Shown piece by piece: positions 45,995 through 58,664 of a stretch of 64,000 nucleotides of DNA. Location of the stretch: positions 4,229,001 to 4,293,000 of the forward strand of contig CM072908.1 of NCBI GenBank assembly GCA_037013685.1, read 5' to 3'. Numbering within the stretch: the first letter of the stretch is position 1; each line of letters opens with the position of its first letter. The position numbers and the translations under genes were made by a program. The stretch comes from Acridotheres tristis (lineage: Eukaryota; Chordata; Aves; Passeriformes; Sturnidae). The notes below the pieces were generated by a model, which saw only the letters and a list, made by a program, of their open reading frames with translations, made no database searches and was not told where the DNA came from.

Positions 45995-48900
45995 GTAAGA
46001 AGCATGGGTATTTTCTTTAATAAAGCACACCAAATGTAGAACTGTGAATGACAGAGCGGCTCCTGCTGGGGAGGGATGTAGAGGAGCAAGTTGTCCTGAC
46101 AGGAAGGGATGTGGCAATGTTAATCAAAGTCCTCTCACTGAAAAGTCTTATTAGTTCTGTTGGTGTGAACAAAATGTTGCTGGCTTTTATACAAGGTAAC
46201 GAAGGGGTAGATTTTTTTTGTCTGAATAGAAAGTTGATCATATGGCCCAGTTTCTAGAAGTAGAGAAGCATTTACCCTGGAATTGCCTTTCCTGAGAAAT
46301 CTGAAACTTGACCTTGCCTAGAAAACTGTGTGTTTATTTTAGTAGAAAATGAGGAGCTAGTGAGGCATGTACAAGAGGAACATTCCAAAGAAGTTGAGGT
46401 GGTACCACTTTCAAAGAGCAGCGTGGAGACTGAGCACTGTGGGTATTGCAGAGTGAAGAGAGGTTTGTGATGTGGCTGTAGAGGCATGGTTGCAAACAGA
46501 AATAGAACTGGCTCTTACACAAAGTCTTATGTTTAGCATCAAAATCGAATTTGCTTGACTTGAGAAGATTGTAAGAGTCTGTAGGTGCTTTTCATCTGCT
46601 GCCGAGGCCTCCTGCTGCCTGTGGAGTGCAGCTGATAGCATGTGATTGTGATTGATACTCAGCAATCTCTCCAGGGCTGGAATGCCAAGTGGGTAGGTTT
46701 TGAATTGCTTGTTTGACAGTTCCCTCAGTGTTGCTGAACTCAGAGGAGCTGAGAAGGTGGCTGAGTGCTGTCTCTGGTGTCCCTGCAGTTTCTCTGGGTG
46801 CTCTTGGTTAGCAGCCCAGCTCTCAATTAGAGGTTGTTATGCTGTGGTGATGGTGGAAGGGAGGGGGACTGCAGCAGGGAACAAACTAGGGCATTGCTAA
46901 CAGGGAGGGGAAAAAAAAAAGTAAGAGGACCGCTGCATTGCAGAGGCCCTTCAGGGAAAAAGACTGAATAATTATACTAACCATGACTTATCAGAAGCCT
47001 CTGCCTTGATGCACAGTGCTCCAAAGGGAGCAAATTACACTATTATTTAAAGGACCAGCTACATCTTCTAATTTACTGCTAGAGAACAAATGTTAGCTTA
47101 GCTAGCCAAGGTAAAAGCTAATGTGATTTGATTCTATCAATTGAATAAATACACAAATCCCTGACTTCTCTGTTTGCTTTCATTTCCTTGCTTAAAATCC
47201 TTGCCCTACTGAGTGTTACATAGTCTTGAGGGAAGATTTTCGAGGAATATTTGTAGTCACAAAATATTGACAGGAATTTAAGATTCTTTTTAATTAACTC
47301 GGTGGAATGCTCTGAGTTCCTTTGCATTGCATTGTTAAAGCACAGTTCATGATTCCATCTGGAATGACTACTGCCAGAGATGGGGTTAACAGCCATACCC
47401 AGGAACAGTGTAGGAAAAGAATAAGCAATTTGTATCTCATCTAAATTTAGATAAACAATTCCCTTCCACAAATTCCTTTAAAATTAAGTCAAAGTCACTC
47501 TATATGTGAACTCTATGTTTTCAGTTACATTAAGACAAAAATCACTATCTTTTTTTGGGCACAGCACAAGTACTGGCCTTTGGGATGAGGGAGCAGTCCT
47601 GCTAATGACTGGGAAGGGTTGTGAGACCATCTCCCACCATGCTCCTGCTTCTAGAGCCAAGTGTAGGAATGGGCAGAGGAGGAATGTGAAGGGAGCATGT
47701 TCTGTGCCATCCTCTGAAGGGATCCTTCTGTCTGCTGTGCCATGAAGGATTGTGCACCCTGTTCTGAACTATACAGAGATGCTTGTTTTATTCTGAGTTT
47801 TCGTTGTTTCACACCATAGATGAATTAGATCTTTTACAAATGGGCAGTTGACCCAGCTGCTGATGTTCTTGCATTTTTTTCTAATTAATTAGAATAGTGG
47901 TGTTCTTTCTTTCCGAAGCAAACCTTTTTCTCATAAAGGAAGTACTCTCATGTGATCCTGATCTCTGCTGATAAACTTGGCAGCCTTTTTGTTTTCTGTG
48001 TGAAACTCGGTTCTCAGAAGCCACTGTGTGCTTTTATAGCCATTTGACATCACTTTTCATTCACTGGCTGTAGAGAGGTTCTTTTAAGAAAGAAAAACAA
48101 AAAGCAAATGAGGCTTGAAGAACTGAAGGCTGAACTGAAGGGCAGAGATCTTCTCACAGCAGATGCATAACAAATTATAAAGATATTTCACTACAGATTC
48201 CCCATGGAAAGCATGTGTGTTTCCCTCCACAGAAGTCTTTGCTGCTTTCATAAAGTATCTGTAGAGATGATGTTTCCTTGGCATGGGATGTGATCAGAAA
48301 TTCTAGGGAAATGGCTGTAAGTGCTGTTGGCATTACACTTACGCATCTGCAGGAAAGACGACAGAACCTAAAAATAGGGGCAGGCCATGTGTGCACTGAT
48401 GAGTCAAGTGTGTATGGGTTGGACAAGGGTGTGACTGGTACTGAATGTAAATGGCACTGATGCAGGAGCACCTGCCAGGCAGTCTTTCAGCTACTGCTGG
48501 GTTCTCAGTTTATGATCTGGCTGTCTTTCCCAGCTAGAGAACATAAAAAGACTGGGAGGAGGCTTGGGGCTTGGTGGCTCATTTGTGTTAGCATGACATG
48601 GCCGTACCGGTGGTAACCAAACTCTCACTTTGGCGTGGCATCATCTGTGAGCAAACAGTGTGTGTGTGTGCTACCTGTGGCATTCCAGTTTGACAGGTAC
48701 ACGATTCTTTTACGGTGGTGATGTTCATCACCAAAACCCACGGCATGTGTCTGTTTAGTGGGATCAGATGCCGTTCTTAGCATGTGATGAAATGTAGGAG
48801 AGATGCGTTCAGTATCAGTGAATGTTTTGCAGCCCTAGGAGACTTTAAGTAGGAAAAAAGTCTGTGTTGATAAACAGTATCACTATTTTTCACTCCTCTT

Positions 48901-49710
48901 TCCATCTGGGTAGAGGTGACTGGTATTTATATCTTGGATGTTACCATAAAAGATTATCTGTTTGGGTTCTCTCAGGGAAGAGGGATAAATGTTTTGTACC
49001 ATGTTACAAGGCTGTGATGTAGCTTGCAGGATGTGTAAGCATTGGTGGAGGACACAGATACCTTGTTCCTTGATAGGAGCTATCCAGTAAACTTCACAAG
49101 TTTCTGTTCATCCTCCCCTCTACTGACTCCTCTGTAGTGTGTGTAGTGTAGGGTTCTGTTTATATATCCTGCTGAGATGTGTTTGGTGATTTTTCCTTTC
49201 ACACACTGATAAGGACAGTTTCAAGAAGCCAGTCTCTTACTGCTCTGACTGTATTTCCCAGACTGTCCTTTTCCATTTTGAACATAATGTGATTGAATTG
49301 AGGCAAGGAATAATTAATTTCCTATGCTGAGTGGTGTCTTCTGAGGCAGCCTGACTTCATGGTCAGACATCAGATTCCTCCGGGAAGCCGTGTCTGTTCT
49401 CAGGCCGATGACTGAACGCACCCTGCTGCCCCGAGGAGTCTGCCTGGGGGCTGCGGCTCCTCCGTGGATCGTGGGACCGCACAGTCTCCTTAATTCTGTC
49501 CGGTTTTAACACTCTGCAGATTTCCCAGATTAGAGTAATAACAAAACGTACAAATACTGTGCGTGTAGCGAAATGAGAACTGCGCGTATGAGCGGGAAGG
49601 TGACCCGGGGATGGCGCGTCCCGGGGCTGACTCGCTGGCGTGCGGCACGTTCCGGGGGCGGCGGGCGGTCGGTGCCCGGTGCGGGGCCGCTGTAAACACG
49701 GCGGCGGCCG

Positions 49711-49740
49711 CCAATGGGGCCCGGTGACGTCAGGGCGGGG
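49711..49740 (+). promoter_or_regulatory. CCAAT box, CRE and GC box cluster
   Basis: CCAAT (49,711-49,715), TGACGTCA (49,725-49,732) and GGGCGGGG (49,733-49,740) lie within 30 bp. The CRE is the full palindrome bound by CREB/ATF, the CCAAT box is the NF-Y type, and the GC box is the Sp1 type. Such clustering at this spacing is typical of core proximal promoters. A cAMP/calcium-responsive promoter would fit a calmodulin-binding transcription factor gene, but that link is inference. Confidence 0.7.
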
Positions 49741-50670
49741 CGGGCCCGGCGGCGGGCGCGGAGCGGAGCGGAGCGGGAGCGGGGGAGCGGGGCAGGGCCC
49801 GCCCGGCCCGCAGCGCCGCGCAGACAATGGGAGGCGGCGGCTGCCGCCGCCCGCCCGCAGCCGCACTGGGCCGGCGCTGAGCGCGGGGCGGGGAGCCCGT
49901 CGGACGCGGCCGGAGTCCCGCGATGGGGGCGGCGGGGGGCCCCGGCGTGGGCTGAGGGCGGTGGCGGGACACAGAGCGCCCTGCGGCGCGGTCTCGGCGC
50001 TTCCCCCTTGCCAAGTGCCCCGGTGCTCCGGGGCAGGTGCCGGCCCGGCCGGGACTTGAGGGTGTGAGAGGGTGTCGGGCGCGGTGATGGCTCCGTGGGC
50101 GCGCCCGGGGTGACCGGGGCCGCCGCCGATTCCTCGCTCCCTCCTGGCCCTCCGCCCGGGACGCCGCTGCTTTCGCTGGCCGCCGCCGCCGCCCCCGGGG
50201 TGTTTGTCACGGCGCAGGGCGAGCCGCGGAGCGGGCGGCAGCCGTGGACCGGCCGCGAGCCGCCGCGGGCTCTGAGGCGGCGCCGGTCCCGGGGCCGGTG
50301 CGGGGCAAGGAGCGGCCCGCCCGTCGCCGCATGCCGGCCCCTGCCTCCCGGAGCCCGCTGCCGACCCCGGCCCCGCGGCCCCGGCGCTCGGGCCGCGATG
50401 CTCGCGGCCGCTGAACGGCGCCCGAGCTCGTCCCCAGCCGCGGCCGGCCGGGCCGCCCCGAGCCCCGGCTATGCCGGCCAGCATTAGCCCGTCCGCTGCG
50501 GCCGCCGGGGCGCGGGGCGGGCACCGCTGAGACCCGCCGGCGCTGCGACAGGACGGCGGGGCTCCAGTTGGCTGCGAGGATGCGAGAGACGACAAGCAGG
50601 TCTGGGGGGAGCCTGCTCTGCCCGCCCCTCCTGCGGGGTCTGCGCCAGATGCTGGCTGGAGCCTCCGCTG

Positions 50671-50689
50671 ATGTCTTGTAGACTCCCAG
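50671..50689 (+). CDS. CAMTA1: Hypothetical alternative first coding exon end of CAMTA1
   Basis: An ATG at 50,671 opens six codons (MSCRLP) plus one base before a good donor (CCCAG|gtcagt). The one-base remainder is exactly what the next coding exon at 58,525 requires, giving MSCRLP-DNQFRMSILE. The frame is open upstream back to a TAG at 50,485-50,487, and this is its first ATG. Weak points: the -3 base is C, there are several upstream out-of-frame ATGs, and phase agreement alone has a one-in-three chance. This is a hypothesis for a short isoform, not a demonstrated exon. Confidence 0.3.
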
Positions 50690-53600
50690 GTCAGTCCTCT
50701 GGTGCCAGGTGTTGTCACATTATTTACCTGGAAGCAGGTAGAGGGACTACAGAGGGGGCCGGGACCCCCAGCCGTGGCAGGTGGACGTGCACATGTGACA
50801 AAGTACTGCTTTCAGTAAGTATTGCAGGATGAAGTGTTGCACAGTGCTTGTTTGGGTTTAAATCTGCATGCTTCTGTGTTGTGCCTCACTCTGCTGCACT
50901 TCCACGATGACTGCACGCCTTGCTGCTCGCTGTGCCCCCCTTTGCTGTGCCCCTAGCCGTGGGACAAGGTCTTGTTTTCATGTACTCGCCCTCCCGTGTT
51001 GGTCCTCAGCCCCTCCCGAGTGATGTTGCGATGCAGGCTCAGAGTTGTGACAGCACTTTAATTGTAGCATCACGTGTACAGCAGAACACATTACATCGGA
51101 GCGCCTCCAGCTCACAGCCTCGTGTTCTGAGCTGGTACGGCACAGGAGGAGGTCGGTAGCCCAGACCTTTTTGGGGATCTTGGGGATGCTGGAAGCACAT
51201 GCCTGCTCCGGACCACGTTATTGGAAAAGTTGTTTTGCAGCTTGCTTAGCCAGAAAGAGTGGGACTAGGAAGAGGACTTCAGGAGACTGGACTGCGTGCA
51301 GTTTAGATGGGGTAAACGTGACTGATGTCAGACTTCATGAAAGCTTCCAGCAAAGGAGCTCTCTGTCTTGCTTGCTGACCTATTCCAGTGCTTCACAGTT
51401 CTGTAGGTTCCAGCAATTCCTATTTATCTAACTTTGTAGCAAATAGAGGCCATTTTATAGCATGCTGCTCTTCAGTCTGGTGATTTCAGAGTGAGTATTT
51501 TGACTGTTGAGATTGCAGATTTAATGAGAAAACTTGGGTCAGAATTGTTACCATATGCATACATAAATACCATACACTGTACTGTAAGCACAGATACTGC
51601 ATAGTGTGGCACGAGATGCTTTTTTCCTTTTTGGAGCCCCTTTAGCATGTAGCCCTTGGAGGAGGAAATCTCCAGGAGCCCTGGGTAATAGCACTGGGCA
51701 GGTGAGCAGCAGCACAGCATGTTCTCCCAGGCTGTTGCTCTTTGCATATATCCAAGAGCATTTTTCATAGTACTGTACATTTTTCTTAGTATTGGCACTC
51801 ATTAGGTGAGTTTCTGACCTGAGATGCAGAGACTGACCTTAAGCAGCCAAATTTTGATACAAATTACAAAACAGCACAAGAAGTGATGTCTAGCTGTGTG
51901 CCCTACCTCTAAAATATATAAACTACACATGGCATGTTTAAATCTTTCGTTTGTTTCCTGAAGCAGCTGTTCCTGGATGGCATTAAAATGTTGTTCTCCC
52001 TAAGCCCCGGGGAAGAGAAGCCTGAAAAAATGGGGCAAGTTCTTTATTGCTGTTGGTATAGAGACTGCCACTTGGGGAAGAAGTCAAACCTGAGCAGCCC
52101 TCCTGCTTCTGTGTTTTAGTAATGGCGTGATAAAGTAGAGAAGTACCCTGTTTTGAGGGAGCACTGGCTACTGGGGGTGGCAGAGAGGACCAGAGTAATC
52201 CCAGGTGGCAAGGGAGTAATAGCTGAAGTCCTACAGCGCTGGAAAAACTATGGGAAAAGTGTTGACAGTAAGAAATCATGCCTTGGCGGGTGAATTAATA
52301 GCTTAACATCACTGAGAGTAGCTGTGTGTGTGGAAGTCGGGATGACTTCATCGTTCCTGCTCATGCTCAGTAGTGTTCATTTCTTGGGTGAAAGCGTGGG
52401 GTTTCTTCAGCTGCTGCTTAGGCTCAGAGTATAGAATATACAGTGTTTTCCTCATCTCATACCTTGGTAGTTGTGGCATTTCTCACTGATCAAAAGCTCT
52501 GGAAGTGACCCGCCTCATTAACATAGATATGCATTTGTCCTAGAATATGAATTTTAAATGCTTTCATTTGCTGGTAGAGACTGTGACCTGTAACAACTTA
52601 CTGCTAAAGAGACGTTGTCATAAGGATTGTAATATAAGGGCTGAGTATGTAACTGCAGTTTAATTTCAGAAAATAGGTGTTTCTGCAACAATACCACCTC
52701 AGAAATCAGCATTAAATGGTTAAATTGTTACTGCAACATAAAAGATGTTCAGGATTTGTGCTGTACAGAAGAATCGAGCAAGATTTTAGGGACCAGTGAC
52801 AGATGATTTGCAAAATAAAAACAGAGCAGTGGCACTGTGAGTGACGTGGCCTTAGACTGCTTCCATCCCCACCCACAGCTTGTGCTGGATGAGAGAATTC
52901 TGGCTTGCTCTGCAAAACAGAAAAATGTCTTCATGCTGCATGGCTTTTTTTACAGTGCTCAGCTGTCACACTTGTTCAGTTCAGTTTGTGTGTTCTCATG
53001 CAGGGAATGATTTAACACAGAAACTGCCAGTAAGAAAACAGCAGGGGGTGAGAAGCCAAAGCCCTCAGAGTGGCTCCTTCACACCAGATCATCTAAGCAC
53101 AGTGCTTGGGAACACGTGCAGATGCAGATCTTGCACACCACTGTTAGCTCAGTGTTTAGAATTCCGTGGGGGAATAATTACGTGCTGGGCAGATTCAGCC
53201 CCAGTGGAATGTGCAGAAGATCATGGACCCTCATGCTTTAGCCCTTCCAGCCACACACTATCTGTCATTTTGGTTGTGCAGCATGGCAAAAACCTCCAGA
53301 CCTCTGGGGGAGAGTGTGAAAAAAGAGTAAGTGTTGTTAACACTGCTTGCTACTAAGAACTGCATATTTATTTTTCATCTGTATTTTCAGCAATATTTCT
53401 CCTGTAACAGTTCTGGCTGCACTGCCAAGGCATGTGTGGCACAGTTAGTTTCTTGCTGTTTGAAGCTTGCTTGGCAAAAGGACTGAAGATCCTTTGGGAT
53501 GTGTTCTTGTCCAGTACAACAGTGTGCAGAGATTAGAAAAGCAGCTCTCTGTGCTCATTTCTTAAAATTGGCCTGTTAAGCAGAGGAGGGCTTGTCACTT

Positions 53601-54234
53601 ACTGCTGTGCCTTGCTGTTCTCTTAGCTCCGTGCTGTGGGCCATGGTGATGCTTTGGGTACCACACAAAGGAAGTGCAGAACTGATGTTTGATGAAGGTG
53701 TGTCTTTACTACCTGTTGTAATAAAGTGTGGGCAGAGGCAATGCTCTGAGCTGTGCCCTACCCATGGGGGACACTGCGTGCACAGCTCAAAAACAGAAAT
53801 CCTGCTGTTGGAGAGGCTTTGGGTTAGGCAGTGGGGAGGGCTGTGCAGAGGAGGGGCTGTCGTGGGGGTGTAGGTGAAGTGTTTGCAAGTGCTGTCTTTC
53901 AGCTCCCCTGTCAATACAGGGTCTGTGCAGTCAGGAGCTGTTACCAGGCTGCACAAGGCACGTGCTCCTGCAGCCTCCAGTGAAAACTTGTGTCACGTAA
54001 ATGGCTGGCATCTGTTCAGATTCTTACTGAGGAAATTCAGTGTTTATTGGAGAACACTGAGAGAGAAAATGGAGGTGTGGCTTCTAGAATCTTGGAGATG
54101 AAACTCCTCTGCTCTCTGCATTTTCCACTCTCTGTGCCTGCCATGCTGGCTTATTGAACTTTTGGTGCAGGTGTGCTTTAAATTCATTGTGAAGGGATCT
54201 AAAGAAAACAGCACTGGATTAAACCAACCCTGGG

Positions 54235-54250
54235 AAAAAAAAAAAAAAAA
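54235..54250 (+). repeat. Poly-A run
   Basis: A run of 16 adenines in otherwise unique intron sequence. No retroposon body was recognised in front of it. Confidence 0.9.
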
Positions 54251-55549
54251 GGTGATGTTTAACAATATCCAAGTTGTCTGAATATAACTGTGCAAGCATA
54301 CAGGCTGTAACTCTGTAAGATGCTAGCTGATGTAAACAGCCATGTATCCTTCGAAGATTTGTACCAGAATTTTTCTGCATCTTTAGATAGGTTCAGTGAG
54401 TGACCTGCTGTCATTACTGTGATCAGTCATAGGCTCTCTCACAATGCAGGTGAAAATGAAGCTTGTTCTGCACTTAAAAGATGGTTCATGTTTTAGGGAA
54501 ATGAGTATGAAATTCAAACCAATTGCTTAGTACTGGTCAAAATCTGACCAGGCAGCTCCTCCCAGTCCCTCCCTGCTGGGATAGTTCAGCTCCCCTCAGG
54601 TTGCTACAACCTCTCCTTGTTATGCTAAGGGAAAGATAACGAGAAGTAATTTTGAAGTTACATTGACATTGTTAAATTTGAAGAGGAATAATTTCCACAA
54701 AAGATACAGTGTTCAGAATATTGTCTGTGAAATTATTCACTGTCTTGGAGATACAGAACTGTGGTTATTTTTATCACCTTTGGTGGAGGAAGACTTGAAG
54801 AACACCTTCAGAAACAGTCTGTAATTTCCTAAAGAACATTAAAACATTTCATAGACTGATATGTAATGGAAAAACTCAATAAATGCACAAATTTGCATGT
54901 CTAACTTTTTAGCTTGCAAGAAGCGAGCATCAAAATCATCAAAAGCAGATTTTTTGGGCAAAACCTTAATACGTGAATATGTTTGTATCCATGTGGGTTT
55001 TTGTTGCCTTTGGACAGAGGAAGGGTGCTTCCAGTGTGAGGCATTTCCTTGGGCTTGGGCTGTTTAGATTTCCTGTAATGTAGCAGGAGAAAAGATTATT
55101 TGGACGGTGATTTTTATGCTGTTGAGCTCTCATCTTCAGTGCACTGCAAGAGACTTGCTTGTCATTAGATCCTCTGCTGACTGTAAAAGACAAAAATGTG
55201 GAAACTGTTCCTTCCGTGCCTGTTAAGCAGGTGGCTCTGCAGAGACCCCTGAAATAAGCAAGAGAGAAAAGATTTTGACTAGAAAAATGAGACATAATAC
55301 AGGATAAAAGGTCTTGAAGTTCTCAGAGTGGTGGCTGTAAGATTCAGCCCTGTGGCTCTTACAGTCCTTCTCTCAGGTGTTGCAAGGTACATCTGTTGGC
55401 TCCCCAGCAGTGTGTGAAACGGCTGGACATGGTCCAAAATGCTGCTAATCTGGTGTGTGTTCAGGACTGGGATGGAAGAGGAGCATTTTGCCTCATTGCT
55501 GAGTTCAGGAGAAACCTTGGGGGAAGGTGTTCTTTCTCCTACTCCCTCC

Positions 55550-55665
55550 CTGCCCCCCCTCCCCTTTTTTTATTTTTTGTGGTTTGGTTTGAGTTTTTTT
55601 GTTTGGGTTTTCTGTTGTTGTAGGTTTTGTTGTTGTTGTTAGTTTGTTGGGGGGGTCTTGTTTGG
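55550..55665 (+). repeat. T/G-rich low-complexity patch with GTT repeats
   Basis: This runs from a C-rich start (CCCCCCTCCCC) through T-rich sequence with GGTTTGGTTT and TTGTTGTTGTTG units to a G7 run. It is simple low-complexity intron sequence without coding or splice features. Confidence 0.85.
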
Positions 55666-58524
55666 AGTGCAGTGCATGCACTTCAAGTGACCAGTTCCTT
55701 TTGAAAGGGACATCTCGGTGTAATTGATATTACAGAATAATGGAAACACTGTTCATAAATAATTCTGGAATTGTTGTTGGTTGTGGCTTGCTTAATCAAA
55801 TTTTGGTCACCTGGACAATGGGCATCATAAGAGCACCTTCCCTGCACTGCTGCCCCACTTACCTCATTTGCTGCCCAGAACTTTCTCATTTGGGGGCACA
55901 CCCTGGTCTGGGCAAATTCTGGTGGTCTCTTCTAGACACAGAGAGGGGCTCTGGCTCTGGCTGTGCTGTGCTGGCACTCCAGAATGTTTGTTTCTGCTTC
56001 CCGTTTTACCAATAGCAGCATATTTCTAAAATGCCTGATCTGGTCAGAGCCAGTTAGTCCTACCCTTAGTATTTTCCAGGAGCACTGTCAGGTGTCTGAA
56101 TAGGAATATCTGGGAGCACCAGATGCTGTTTTGAATTCTGCTTCCAAAGAAAAATTCCCTGCTTTGATTTCTTTGGTTTAGTGTTTCTATCTGGGGACAT
56201 TGGTGAGTGACAGGTGTGCATTTGGTAACTTCAGTCTTCTGACAGAAACTGACAGGAAGTTCTCAGTATCTTTAGCTTGGGATCAGGAAAGGTGGAGGCT
56301 TCACTCATTGCAGATCATAAAGTCTGGAGAGAAGAGCCTGGAAAATAGTCAAAAACATAGGGCTCTCCATTTCTGTTCCAGAGTGGTTTCAGATTAGAAA
56401 AAAAAAGAGGGAGGGGAAATAGTAATTTGTACTTCTGCATTTCACTGGAATTGTTTTCTCCTTTTGTTTCTAGATATATAGAATTATTCTCTCTTGACCC
56501 CTAAATAGTAGGAGCAAATCCCAGAATCTTGCAGCCCTGAGCTTGTTGGTTTATTACTTCGGTTCAAGCCAAATTTCTTCTTTTAAAAAGATGCTGCTTC
56601 TCCCTGTACAAGGCTGAGGGCTCAGATGTGAAACTCAGTGTGGCTTGCTGCTCTCAGCTCTACTAAATGCAAGTGCTGGTACCGAGCTAGGGAGAGAGGC
56701 ATTACCTGTGTGCAACAGAGCCGTTCCCTGCAGGGCAAGCGTGGCCACTTCTCCAGGTGCCCGAGCTGTCGCAGCTGTGTTTGCTGAGCAGGGCCAGGTC
56801 TCTGCCAGTCTCTGCAGTGGACGTGCTCCGCCTGGCAATGGGGAGGGAGGAGACAGCGGTGTGGACTGCACTGCAGCACACTGCAGCACTCCTGGAACAA
56901 AGATCTGCTGGGCAAACAGGGCTTGTGTTGCTGCCGTGTGCAGCTGGGGGACAGGGCCCTGACACGGCATCAGCACCATGAGTGTTTCATGATGCAACTG
57001 GCAGTCCTTTCCCAGGGGCTCTGCAATTAACAGGACAACTGAAGGATTAGTAAGGCACTAATAATAAATCTTTTGGACTAGTGAGCTCACCTCTGACATG
57101 AGGTTAGATGGGAGGTGCTGGCCATAGTCCTTTGTCCCTGGCTCTTCAGCAGTGAGAGTGGGATGCTGAAGCTGGCCAGAAGGGAGTGGAGCTCTTGCTG
57201 CTGTCAGACCACAGCAGCCTCTTGGTGAGAAGGGGATGTTTTCAGCCAGTGGACCTGAGCTGTCTTGTACCAATGGTCTGCAGTATGGTCCTTGGTGCAG
57301 TACAGCAGAGATCCACATCTCTCCAATACTCTCTGCTGAGAGCTGTGCCTCAGAGTGTAGCTTATGAGTACTCCTTACAGGGAGGACTTGGTGTTCTTAG
57401 AGAAAACTGACATGTTTAAAACTTCATCAGAGCTTGTCTGTTTTGGTGCACATATTCCTTTTGCTGTCAGTGGGCTTGGTTCTGGGTTTATGAGTGTTCT
57501 GCACCACCACCCTGTCTGTATAGATGCATGAAACTGAATAGTATGAGGACCCTCTCTCCCTTACAGTTTTTACTACCTATGCCCTTAGCATGATATCAAG
57601 ATTCATTTAATGTTCCCTATCCATGAAACAGTCCTGCCCAGCTTCACGTGAGCTGCATTTGCAGCCATTCCCTCTTCACTGACTGGCCCTATCCAGAGAA
57701 TCATTGCCTCAGCTGATCTCTATGGCATTAGGTTCAGCAGTGGTCTGTTAATCTGTCTGAACCTCCCTGCTCCACTCTTCAAGCCTTAGTAGCTCTAGGA
57801 TAGTGCTATGTTACAATGCAGCGAGGGGAAAATCAGTAGTACAGCCCTGAGACTTCTGCAGGGACCAGAGGGCTCTAGAGTTGCACGGCTTTCCAGAGTG
57901 GTGTTACAGGATTGTCAGTGCCCATATACCAATTTCTAGTAGTTCTGTTTGTGGAACTTGGCAGAAGCTATTTTCCAAGAAAGGGAGCCTGCCAGGGAAG
58001 GAGCAAATGCCCTGTCAAAGGCTCCTTTTCCTAAGCACAGAAGGAAGCAGAGGAGTCTTTTTCTTCTAGGTACCATTATTGCTTGATTCCAGGAGGCACA
58101 CCAAGCTGAATTCAGGACTCTTGTAAAGCAGAGGAGTGACTCTAAAATGGCAGATGTGACCCTACTCACATGCTCTCTGAATGGGTATATTTGCTTAGCG
58201 TTTGTGTTTTGAATGACTTTGCATTACTCCTAGCATTGTGTGCATACTGCTGGACTCACAAGGAAAGCGATTTGTCTTCTGCCTGCATTTTTCATTTTTC
58301 TGTCTGTTTTCTGTAAGGAAGTTCTCCGGAATTGCAGTCAAAGGGTTGCTGCAGGAAGTTGAAGAGCTAGGATACTGCAGGGCAAGTGTGTGTGTACATT
58401 TGCAAGCAGAGCAAATCTCCTCTCTCACTTCCAGGATAGCTGTTTGTGACTTCCTGTAATTGGCTGTCAAAACCTGAGCTTCTTTTCCATGCAAATGTCC
58501 TTACTCTGGCTTTCTCCAACCTAG

Positions 58525-58664
58525 ATAACCAGTTCAGGATGTCCATATTGGAGCGACTTGAGCAGATGGAGAGGAGAATGGCAGAAATGACTGGCTCCCA
58601 GCAACACAAACAAGGAGTAGGAGGCGGGAGCAATGGGAATGGGAACAGTGGAACACAGGTGCAG
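58525..58664 (+). CDS. CAMTA1: CAMTA1 coding exon (coiled linker between TIG and ankyrin repeats)
   Basis: This 140-nt exon completes Asp (G|AT) and reads NQFRMSILERLEQMERRMAE, followed by a Gln/Gly/Ser/Asn-rich low-complexity stretch ending in GTQVQ. The ILERLEQMERRMAEM part has heptad-like spacing and is probably a short amphipathic helix. The donor region has two GT sites six bases apart (CAG|gtgcag|gtatgt). The downstream one was chosen because it keeps the Gln-Val-Gln that corresponds to the mammalian protein and has the better donor. The first internal ATG (58,539-58,541) has an A at -3, so it could start translation if a noncoding alternative first exon were spliced here. The Gly-rich segment looks shorter than the mammalian one. 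Confidence 0.96.

Larger units (their letters stand above)
49560..50690. promoter_or_regulatory. CAMTA1: Intragenic CpG island, likely alternative CAMTA1 promoter
   Basis: About 1.1 kb of very GC- and CpG-rich, non-repetitive sequence sits in a normal-composition intron. Within 50 bp it has a forkhead-type TGTAAACA (49,691-49,698), a CCAAT box (49,711-49,715), a perfect palindromic CRE TGACGTCA (49,725-49,732) and a GC box GGGCGGGG (49,733-49,740), followed by GGAGC repeats. This layout is that of a TATA-less CpG promoter with initiation expected around 49.76-49.9 kb. Because it lies inside CAMTA1 on the same strand as downstream exons, a short isoform promoter is the simplest reading. An antisense or bidirectional noncoding transcript is the alternative. 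Confidence 0.7.
45995..58524 (+). other. CAMTA1: CAMTA1 intron between TIG and ankyrin parts, carrying a CpG island
   Basis: This 12.5-kb intron contains no recognised nested gene. It carries the CpG island at about 49.56-50.69 kb (annotated separately), an A16 run (54,235-54,250) and a T/G-rich low-complexity patch with GTT repeats (about 55,555-55,665). The rest is unique noncoding sequence in which I see nothing distinctive. Confidence 0.85.

Noticed and set aside
49363..50718. 451-codon minus-strand open frame across the CpG island, plus other long frames in the island
   Set aside because: Stop codons are rare in very GC-rich DNA, several frames on both strands are open over the same bases, and the translation is low-complexity Pro/Arg/Ala/Gly with no recognisable domain.
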